DNA from: Amphimedon queenslandica | Lineage: Eukaryota; Porifera; Demospongiae; Haplosclerida; Niphatidae | Direction of reading: 5' to 3' | DNA length: 35,113 nucleotides | Assembly (NCBI RefSeq): GCF_000090795.2 | Contig: NW_003546329.1 | Coordinates: 242,755 to 277,867 of the forward strand | In this document: piece after piece, positions 1-9,600 of the stretch | Numbering within the stretch: position 1 is the stretch's first letter | Layout of the letters: the number at the start of each line of letters is the position of its first letter | Position numbers and translations under genes: made by a program | Notes under the pieces: generated by a model | Told to the model about the DNA's origin: nothing | The model's database searches: none | What the model saw: only the letters and a program-made list of their open reading frames with translations

Positions 1-54
1 ATTGTTGAATTCATTTGTCATTATTAGGATGTGTGTTTTGTGAGTTGTTAACAG

Positions 55-893
55 GACAGCCTCTTTGGCCTGGAAGGTCTGATGTTGACCAGTTACATTT
101 AATAATTCAAACACAAGGTATTATATGTACAAGACTATGCACTATAAAGATGATGACTGCTGGTTAATCATTATAGGTGATCTTATACCTTATCATGTCA
201 AGATATTCCAAGAGAGCACATATTTCAAGGACACTAGCATCCCATGTCCTGATAAAAGGGTATTTCATTGTAACTCAACTCTATTATTATTCTTATGACT
301 ATTCTAGGAACCTATTAGTGCATTATATCCTCAATTCTCCCAGCAGATATTATCATTCTTAGAGGTATGAGTCTGACATGGTAAATTCAATATTAATATT
401 TTGATTGCAGCAAGGATGCTTGGCAATGGATCCCATAGCAAGGCAGACAGCAGAGGAATTACTAGACCATCCTGTCTTTGATGATTTCAGGGATTGGTTT
501 CAACCAGAACTTGAGGTAATTGCACATCATATTACACACAAACCTCAGTATGGGCACTGCTCCCTTTTAAAGATGCTGCTAGCTCGGGAAGCAAAGAAAG
601 TTCACAAATCAAAAGCTAAAGTTCAGCAGGCGTCTCGATCTAAAGGACATCTTGGAGGAGGAGCTACTGCTAGCAGTGCTGCAACAATACCGAATGAGAG
701 CAGTGCCCTAGTACCACAATTACCAGCACTTGCTGCCACTAATAACATTATCCAGCAACAAATAGATACAGGTAATTCTAGTAATTATATAATGCAAAAA
801 AATGATTGTTTTTGTGTGTTGAATTGTGTAGAACGTCGTGGACATCAGCACCAGAAATCAGATAGTGTTGATCACCTTCCATCACTGACTTAA
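55..893 (+). CDS. CDKL: CDKL-family protein kinase, 3' part (5' exons outside window)
   Basis: C-terminal part of a cyclin-dependent-kinase-like Ser/Thr kinase. Hand-built exons: 55-117, 177-259, 308-364, 411-515, 573-771, 832-893, all GT-AG and phase-consistent; the stop is TAA at 891-893. The first exon encodes PLWPGRSDVDQL, the CDK/CDKL subdomain IX-X signature, and the next begins GDLIPYH, as in CDKL1/2. The kinase lobe ends at CLAMDPIARQTAEELLDHPVF. After it, FQPELE joins MLLAREAK, resembling the CDKL2 continuation (seen by eye only). The tail is basic, then Ala/Gln/Ser-rich. The glycine loop, HRD and DFG lie upstream of the window, so activity cannot be judged. The last two introns (57 and 60 bp) have no in-frame stop, so one unspliced frame runs through. 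An AATAAA lies at 1008-1013. CDKL2 versus CDKL1 is unresolved. Confidence 0.85.
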
Positions 894-1874
894 CCATTAG
901 CTAATGCATGCATACTGCTAACTTGCACATTCTCTCTCTCTCTTTTCTCTCTCTCTGCCACTGCACTGTTACTATCACATCAATCAATTTATACTCATAA
1001 TAATAATAATAAAGATTATAATAAAGATAATAATAATAACAACAATCATTATTTGTAGCAGATATAGCCTATCTGCATATCACAACAAAGATTATACCGT
1101 CCAATAATAATAAATAATAATGCATGTACATCTTATTAAAATTAGATTTTTTTCAAAAGTTAGCTAAAGACCATAGGCTATAATAGTGCTAAGTTATTTA
1201 TCAAGGATGGCAATAATTACTCATTTTTCCTAATGAGTATACATGTTCTTAGGCAGTGTAGAAGCTTTGAGCTGCTTCCAATTACAGTAAAGTTGCTCTA
1301 AAACCAGGCCAAAGTCCCTGTACTATAGTACAGGGTCATCAGCAAAATTTTGCCTAAAATGACTAGGAAAAAATTTTTTACTTTTATAATTTATTCTGAT
1401 GTATATACATATTTTTATGTTGTTTAGAAAGTTTGAGCTGATTCCAATCAAAATTAGATTATTTATGAATTTTTAAAGTTGCTCCAAAATCAGGCCTAAG
1501 TCAGATAACAATGACAAAATGAGGAAATTAATCAAAAAATTTTTTTGAACAATTTCAAGTATTGTTTTTGAAATTAATTTTTTTTGACACCTTGTTAGCA
1601 CCTCGAAGTGTAAATTGAGGTGTGAACAAGCTTGTAATTTGTGCATTGGAAAGTGAGATTAGAAACAACACACAAAACAGTTAATTATTATTTGTTGATG
1701 TGATTATATTAGTAAAAGAATGTGTCACTCCAAACCTGTGAATAATGACATTATTATTATTATTAATAATTTAATAATACTTTCCTAATTTTTAAAACTG
1801 CTACAACATGTATATAATGTTCATCAAACAGCGAAAGTAAAAAAAATCAATAAAACAGACTTAAAATAAATTTC
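894..1874. other. Tail-to-tail spacer with microsatellites and dispersed repeats
   Basis: No gene seen. It lies between the 3' ends of the CDKL-like and CIN85-like genes. It holds a CT-rich run (930-955), AAT/AAC runs (998-1055, 1749-1770), a likely AATAAA poly(A) signal for the CDKL gene at 1008-1013, and a degenerate copy of the dispersed repeat family at about 1225-1560. Confidence 0.7.
1225..1560 (-). repeat. Dispersed ~185-bp repeat family, about two degraded units, with a 20-bp palindrome
   Basis: Two successive units carry the phrase 'gagctgattcc' or a variant, followed by 'aaagttgctc', the complement of units at 7610-9680. The first holds the perfect palindrome ccctgtactatagtacaggg at 1316-1335. 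Other copies are at 22440-22830 and 26400-26575. Confidence 0.75.
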
Positions 1875-4455
1875 TTATAGCGAGTCACGATATTCACGTG
1901 CTTTCTTCAATCTATCAATGTCAATTTGCATCGATGCAACTTTCTTCCTTTCGTCATCAAGATCCTTCGAAAGTATATCTATCTCTTTCTGCATTTCTTG
2001 TCTAAGTTTCTCTTGGAATGTCTTGAATTGGCCTTGGAGCTCCTCGAATGCTTCCTTCCAAGAATTATCAGGAGGAGAAGCTACAACAGGAGCAGGAGCA
2101 GAAGGCAATGCTCCTTCCTAGTGAAAGTAACAAACAAACATAGCAAAGAGATAATGATAATCCAGTCATTAAATAATCAAAGTGTGCTTGTATACATTTG
2201 ATTAAAATAATAATTAGGTTAACCTTATTAGCAGGAGTTTTACTGGGAGCCGTAGGTTTGGATGGAGCAGGTGCCACTGAAGGTGCTGGTGGTGAAGGCT
2301 CCGCTGGTTTAGGAGTTACTGTAGGAGTTGGCTTGGATGGTTTTGGTTTAGGCCTGATATCTGGAGCAGGTTTAGCTGCAGTAGTTGGTGGTTTGGCTGG
2401 CTCTGAGCCACCAGGAACTGTGGGTGGAGTTGGCCTAGGCTATAATGTGCACAGAATCTTATACAAGTACACAAAATCATTAAGTTATACTTTTCGCTTC
2501 TTGAGCTCTTGCTGCCAAGGAGCAACACCACTAGTGGGAGGAGACTGATTCCCTTTTTCAGGTTCAGTTTCTTTCTCTTCTGATATGTCAGCAGTCTAAG
2601 GAAGAATAGAATAAATGAGTGATACTGCAATGGGGGACGGTTACCGACCGATGTATTACGTGAAGGAGGTCTAGCAGTTCGTTTAGGTTTATCTCTAGCT
2701 ACTTTACTATCAAGTACATCTTGTCTGGGGATATCCAATTCTAAAATGATGTGAAGTCAATCAATTCTGCATTACCATCACGAATCAATAGATCATTACC
2801 TGCTGGCTCTTTCTTGGGGAGCTCGGGTTGCTTGGAAGGTAATTTTGGCAATTCCACAGCTGATTTTGGATGTTTAGTAATCGACGAAGTGCTTGCTATA
2901 AAATATGATAAATAACATTACTATTAATATTATTAATTATAACATACGTGGTTTGGGCTTAGGGACTACAGCTGCTGGAGGGGCTGTTGATTTAGGGGGA
3001 AGAGGAGGCTAAGAAAAAATACAGCAATGTTGATATACACTATTATGATTCAATTACTACAAAAACAGGAACCATATACTACTGGTATCAAAGTACACAA
3101 TGTTTACTTATTGCTTGGAATGTGTGTGCATGGAGTGTGAGTATAATGAGAAAATACTTTTGTGCACGCATTATTATATTTGCTTACATTGTCTATAGCT
3201 TCCACGATTTCAGGGACTTTGGGGGATGCTACAAAAATAATAGTTCAATATAAAGCTTGTTCAATCACAAAGCACTTACCACTGCTTGGTATGGCTGATA
3301 AGAAATTATCGGGCACAAGTCCAACCTTACCGCCAGCTCTGATCTTCCACCAGCCATCTTGATCAGTTTTTGTACTGATAATATCAACAGTGTCACCTTC
3401 TGTCACAGACACCTCATCATCCTGATCAGCATTATAAGAGAACATCACTTTAGCCTTTTGTGGCTGTGACTCTTGTATTGTTGGTACTGGGGCTGACTTA
3501 GGAATGGGAGCAGGGGCTGTTACTTCACTTGGCTAAAAGTGAGAGTGTTAATAGTATCAACAATGCACAGAGTGTAAAATTGACAGTGTATAACAAGTCA
3601 GTTTGATTTGCTTACTGGTGGTCCTGTTGCCGGTGAAACTGGTTTAAGTTTCTGTCTGAGCTCATTCGGATTGATACCGCCTAGCCCTGGCATTGCTATC
3701 ATTGAAGGAGGCCTTGCCTTCTCAGCTATTGTATACAGTTTATCACAATAAGAATGTATGCCAAGACTTCTCTAACCTGGTTTACTTGGTGTTATGTTGG
3801 AATAAGGAGGAGGAGAAGTGCCTCCTTCCTCCGTCTCTTCTATTAGCTGAACAAAATTAGACGGGAACACGCCTTCTTTCCCATCAAGTTTCCCCCTCCA
3901 CCATCCTTCCTCATCTTCCCCCAGTATCTCTACAGTGCTCCCAAGAGGCAGGCTCAGTTCGTCAGAGTTCTCTGCTGTGTAACTAAATGCAACTTTGGCT
4001 CTTCGTTTACGAGTGTTGTCTGCTGATTCCGCTACATAAGGCAATTCTTTATAATCTCAATAGCATTGAAATGAAATGGATGTTTTGAAAACTAGCGTAA
4101 TGTTATCAGGTTAGCTTACTTCTTAATTTAGGGACGTCGGCTTGCTCCACTTTCGGTTTGAGCTTTACAAAGTTCTCTGGAAACACTCCTTTAATGCCAT
4201 TGAGTGTTCCCTCACACCAGCCTTCCTCTATCTAAGAACAAAGTCATGATGAACATTAGGGTGCTATAAAGCGGGACAAAGGTAGGGTGGGTGCACACTC
4301 ACTATGGTCACATCAGTCACTGTGTCTCCAACATTGAGGCTCAGTTCATCGTCTTGCTCTTTGGTGTAATTGAATAAAACGACGGCTTCTGTAGCGTGAA
4401 GGAGAGAAAGGAAAAACAGACATGACAAGGATAAGTATTACTCTGGCTTACCCAT
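1875..4455 (-). CDS. SH3KBP1: CIN85/CD2AP-like adaptor, three SH3 domains plus C-terminal coiled coil
   Basis: Endocytosis/actin scaffold of the CIN85-CD2AP family; 557 aa from 13 exons. Exons in transcript order: 4452-4455, 4303-4388, 4120-4231, 3777-4031, 3616-3725, 3280-3532, 3188-3228, 2948-3008, 2800-2895, 2649-2740, 2491-2595, 2224-2439, 1875-2117. SH3-A starts at the Met ([20 protein letters not shown]), SH3-B follows [14 protein letters not shown], and SH3-C follows [15 protein letters not shown]; each has ALYDY-like, DELS/DEVS and PxNF elements. Then come Pro/Lys-rich linkers and a C-terminal coiled coil ([18 protein letters not shown] to [14 protein letters not shown]) like the vertebrate trimerising helix. 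Family members bind Cbl and capping protein; a weak capping-protein-like stretch ([12 protein letters not shown]) is present. Exon 1 contributes only ATGG. The intron after 2649 uses a weak donor (gtcggt) chosen to keep frame. It is head-to-head with the SH2D4 gene. CIN85 versus CD2AP cannot be separated, since the split is vertebrate. Confidence 0.9.
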
Positions 4456-4595
4456 GAATGGAAAGAAAGAAGAGAAGAGCTAAAGCCTAACCCGTCAAAA
4501 AGTTAAAAAGTACGATGGGCGTGGTTGGTTTGAAAATTATTACATGGGTGTGGCTGGTAACTTGCACATACACAACAACAAGAGCAACATCAATC
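4456..4595. promoter_or_regulatory. Bidirectional promoter, CIN85-like / SH2D4-like
   Basis: Only 140 bp separate the two start codons. Two similar CACCC/KLF-type boxes, gggcgtgg (about 4517-4524) and gggtgtgg (about 4545-4552), lie in the middle, and no TATA box is obvious. The promoter role is inferred from position. Confidence 0.6.
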
Positions 4596-6326
4596 ATGTT
4601 GAAGCTTATACTAGAGGCTGGCTATGTTGACCCTGAAGTACTACAGGAGCTAAACGAGGAGCAAAAAGAAGTAATGCATTCTTAGAGGCTGCATTTTATG
4701 TACTTTTCTCAGATGCTGTTTGAAAAACTAAGACAAGAGCAGCTGAGGAAATGGAGAATAAGAGAGGAGGAATTGCTAATGAAAGAGAGAGCAATGCCAG
4801 CTAAGCCTCCTAAAAAACCCAAAGTATGTATGGGTTCAACTCAAAAACTAATGTGATTATTTTTTTAGATAAATTTCCTTGAAGGATCAGACGGTCGTCC
4901 ATGGGTATGGGTAATGGGTGAACACCCTGATGATCTGCCGTATGAAGAGCTAGTTAGAAAAAAAGAAGCCAAGGAAGAAGAAAAGAGAAGAGAGAGTGTA
5001 AGAAAGGAAGCCGAGGAACTAGCAAAGCTTGAAACTAGAGATATTTTACTGGCAGGTATTGATTCTAAATTCATTTTTTGCAAACAAAACTCCACCGCCT
5101 TGCAGATGATGATTCTAGCAAGCCTCTTGCACATTCAGAATCATTCATGGATACAGTCATGGCTGAGTCTCCTGATGGAATCAGGAAAGCTAAAGTGATA
5201 GGCCTGTGGCAAAAGGCAATTGATAATCGAACAACACTTGTACAAAGGTTTGTAGCTATAAAATACAATTTTTAGATGAAAGTAATTCTTTTAATTGTAG
5301 CATGACAGAGGAAGAGAAACAAGCATATGAGAAAAGGAGAGCAGATGAACTGCATGAGAATATGTTAAAAAGCAATGAAGTTAAAATGACTAGAGCAGCA
5401 GATGTTGCAATGGAAGCATTGGTACAAAATAAACTCACTATGTACATCTATCTATTCATTGTACTATACAGAGACAATGGCGTGAATCAGAAGAGAAAGC
5501 AAAAGCTTTAGAAAAGAAGCACAAGATATCAGTGTCAAAAGCAAAGGAGAAAGTCAAGGGCGAAGTAGCTGATGAAGAAATACTTGCTAGTATTCCTGAT
5601 GAAAAGAAGAAACAGCTCACACGAAAACTAAGTGAAAAGAAACTTGGCACAAAAGCAGTCGAGCAGAAAGTGGAGGAACCTGTAGCCAAAGGGAAGGAAA
5701 AAATAATGCTTAGGTGGTCTAGCTTTGTTGCAAAGGACACAAAGCCTAAGAGCATTGATCATGCAATTAAATGGTTTCGAGAGCAAGAGGCTCCCAAAGG
5801 TGTAGGAAGAGAATCAGATGGTTCAATCAGTTTGTGGTTTCATGGTACTATACTCATTGCTTGTGGCATGTGACCTCATTCCTATAATAGGTCCAATTAA
5901 AAGGGACACTGCAGATACCGTACTCCAACCCAAGCCTTCTGGAATGTACCTTGTGAGACTGAGTCATAAAGTTTGGGGATACACCATTTCAGTCAAAGGT
6001 ACAAATATACCAGTATAATTTTATTTTAGTGCTATTCTTTAGTGACCGAGGCTGTGAAGCATTATGTTGTGGATGTTAGTACACCAAATGTGTACAAATT
6101 CATTGGGAAGCAACAACCTGAATTCCCTTCATTGAAAGAGCTGCTCAAGTACTACAGGTATAGCTTGCATAGTTTCTATCACACAATCACATGACTAATG
6201 TATATCAGACGATATCCAGTTACATGGAAAGGAAAGGAAGTTCTATTACTAGCATGTGAACAGTCTCCGGAATTACTACTGGAGACAAAGGCTCTCTATC
6301 AAGATACTGAAGAAGCTGAAGAATAG
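4596..6326 (+). CDS. SH2D4: SH2D4A/B-like SH2-domain adaptor
   Basis: Cytoplasmic phosphotyrosine adaptor, 449 aa (human SH2D4A is about 454). Exons: 4596-4670, 4713-4823, 4869-5055, 5106-5247, 5301-5421, 5472-5844, 5891-5998, 6043-6157, 6209-6326. The N-terminus MLKLILEAGYVDPEVLQEL and the WVWVMGEH motif are hallmarks of this family. A long Lys/Glu-rich helical region follows (about residues 90-300). A C-terminal SH2 domain begins near WFHGPIK and contains YLVRLS, the FLVRES-type strand with the phosphotyrosine-binding Arg, then HYVVDV and LKELLKYYR. The first ATG of the divergent promoter region starts the family-typical N-terminus, which fixes the start. The fragment after 5844 reads open a little way into an intron and was excluded. 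The tyrosine-kinase partner is unknown. Confidence 0.92.
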
Positions 6327-6601
6327 AAATAATTTTAATATTAAAGTAACATCAATATTATTATCAGCGTAGTGTGTCCTATTATAGTCTAGTACGTCCC
6401 TGACATTCTACATCATTATTAAAATAATGATAATAATAATAATAATAATTGTTATTAGTTAAATATAATGCTGACACTTATTATTATCACGAAAATCAAT
6501 ACAAATAAGTCACAGTCACAAATCACAGACAAATGAAGAGAAACAACTTAAGATTACACATGGAATATACTGGGAATTCAATCTCAGCAACAACTGTCAA
6601 C
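6327..6601. other. Short tail-to-tail spacer
   Basis: AT-rich 3' flanks of the SH2D4-like and importin-alpha genes, with an AAT run at about 6420-6450. No gene or further signal seen. Confidence 0.6.
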
Positions 6602-9600
6602 TCAAAAATTAAAGGCACCTGGCTGTGCGGAGGGAACAAACTGAAGTTGACCCGAGGATGTAGTTGGGGCTATTGTAGACATTACTTCACCCTAAGCAAC
6701 ACAAACAATAAATCCTGTACTAATCTAAATCAAAACAAACCTCATCAGAAAAGAACTTGTCAATGATATTTAGCGATAACTGATAAACCTCGTCATTTTC
6801 ATGTTGCTGGAGTGCTTCAACTTTATCCAAGCCTTCATAGTCCTCCATTAAGGCACACACTTGCTCGGCTTGTCCTGATTTCTTCGCCGCCTAAAAAAGG
6901 CATCAAAAGCACATCCAGTAAAATGGTGTCTTACATTCAGTATGTTTAAAATAGCATCAAGTATAACAAGAATCGTCTTGGTATCATTGACGACCAGTAG
7001 GTCACATAAAGGTTTAAGCACGCCCATCTGAAGGGCATACATTATTTGTGCGACAGTTCCGCCAGCTGTTAGGTTAGTCACAGCCCACACTGCTTCCTTT
7101 TGAGCTTTAAACTCTCCCTACAAGAAAAACAGAAAGCATATAGTGTATACTGAGTGACTCTAAGAACAATGAATTACTATAGTAAGGCATTGTTGCATTG
7201 AGATGCAACAGTTTCAGTTTGAGAGGTGTTTTGCAAAAATGAGAACTAAAAGAAACAAACAAGTATATATACCGTATCATTAGAGATAAGCATATCAAAA
7301 CTGGCTAGTTAAAACAAAGCACTCAGAGAATGACAAAGTTTTAGAGCCTATAGCCCACCTTAATGAGTATATTGATTAGTGGTGGTAGGAGATTGGCATC
7401 TATTACAGCCTGGATCTGTCCTTGTTGACCTGCAGTGATGTTTGATAGAGTCCAGGCAGCTTCCTAGTAGTGAAGGACATATTGTAATACAATCAGGCAG
7501 GTATACACAAATACACACACAAATACACAAACATCAATCATCTATAAACACACAGATAAAATGCACAACAATCGATCATCTATAAAATATGCTATAACTA
7601 TCTTTTGTGTTTCTCATGTAGCATAGAGACGTGTAAAATGTATCAGGAAAAATTATCAAAATGGAGAATACTCTCCTAGCTATTTTTAATAGCATCATAC
7701 TTTGGCCCAATTTTGGAGAAACTTAAAAATTCATAAAAAATCTAAATTTAATCCAAAGTAGCAAAAAAAATTCTAAACAACATAAGAACATGTATATGCA
7801 TCAGAAAAAATTATAAAAATAAAGAACTCTCTCCTATTCATTTTTGATGAAATTTGGCCAATGACCCTGTACTATAGTACAGTGACTCTGGCCCAATTGT
7901 GGAGAAACTTTACAAATTCATAAAAAATCCAAATTTGATCGAAATCAACTCAAAATTTCTACACAACATAAGAACATGTAAAGCATCAGAAAAATTTATA
8001 AAAATGAAAAATTCTCTTCTTAGTCATTCTTGATAAAATTTGGCCAATGACCCTGTACTATAGTACAGTGACTTTGGCCCAATTTTGGAGAAACTTAAAA
8101 AATTCATAAAAAATCCAAATTTGATAGAAATCAACTCAAACTTTTTAACGACCTGGGGGCGTAGCCCCCAGGTCGTTCCTATAATTGATTTCAACCACGT
8201 GCGATGTTTGTATATATATATATTTGTATGTCCACACTTACATTTCTTCTATACATGTTGTATTGGAGAAATAACAAGCCTTAGCAACCACCCGCCCACG
8301 CTCCTTTACGTGAGTGGGTGTGGTCACGGCAAACAAAATGGCGGCTTACACATGGGACAAAGTTAAGAGCTTTCTAACAGCAAGAGAACATAAAGATACT
8401 GTTTAAAAACTTCTCTAGAAGCATTTGAAGGTAGAGAGAACCTCTATAAGTCTTAATAATGACCAAGTTGTACTTGCAAAGTGGTGAAATCAATTATAGG
8501 AATATTTTTTACACTGTTACGCTTGTTACACAACATATGAACGCGTATACGCATCAGAAAAAATTATAAAAATGAAAAATTCTCTCCTAGTCCTTTTTGA
8601 TGAAATTTGGCCAACGACCCTGTACTATTATAGTACAGTGACTTTAGCCCAAATTTGGAGAAACTTAAAAAATTCATAAAAAATCCAAATTTGATAGAAA
8701 TCAACTCAAACTTTTTACACAACATATGAATGCGTATACGCATCAGAAAAAATTATAAAAATGAAAAATTCTCTCCTAGTCCTTTTTGATAAAATTTGGC
8801 CAACGACCCTGTACTATAGTACAGTGACTTTAGCCCAAATTTGGAGAAACTTCAAAAAATTCATAAAAAATCCAAATTTGATAGAAATTAACTCAAACTT
8901 TTTACACAACATATGAATGCATATATGTATCAGAAAAAATTATAAAAATGGAGAATTCTCTCCTAGTCATTTTTGATGAAATTTGGCCAATGACCCTGTA
9001 CCAGGGTTGGGGCGAAGTACTTTGAAAAGTACTTAAGTAAAATCCAAGTACATTTACAAAATACTTAAGTATAAGTACAAGTACATGATCGCTTTTGACA
9101 AAAGTACTTAAGTATAAGTACAAATACTTGGATATGTACTTAAGTATAAGTGTCAGTACTTTTTAGAGTCGATTTAATTATATTACAATCAATTACTATT
9201 ACATGTATTGAACATTAATCTTCAAAACATGAGCTCCTGTTCAGTTACAGTTAGAAATAAGTGAAGAGACTGGCCAACTACCCAGCTAAAGACAAAGTAG
9301 TGATACTGGAATTTGCACTTGCTTTCTGTGATACACTGATATAGTATTGAAAGTACATGTAATCACACCAGCTGTGGTAATAATATACACATTATACAAT
9401 CTGTGCTTAAAAAGACTTAAAAGTACTTAAAAGACTTATAAGTACGTGAAGTACATCAAGTACATAGACTAATACTTAAGTATAAGTACAAGTACATTGG
9501 TAAAATTTTAAAAAGACTTAAGTATAAGTACCAGTACCAAAAAATATGTACTTAAGTGCACTTAAGTACAAGTACCAATGTACTTCGCCCCAACCCTGCC

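Noticed and set aside
2198-2548. Plus-strand Gly-rich frame resembling a structural protein
   Set aside because: Antisense of the Pro/Ala/Lys-rich exon of the CIN85-like gene, which has consistent splicing on the other strand.
7610-9000. CRISPR-like array
   Set aside because: Units are ~187 bp with no short-repeat/unique-spacer pattern, and lie in a eukaryotic intron.
8902-9123. Minus-strand frame spanning satellite and hAT element
   Set aside because: Crosses the transposon junction; composed of repeat sequence.
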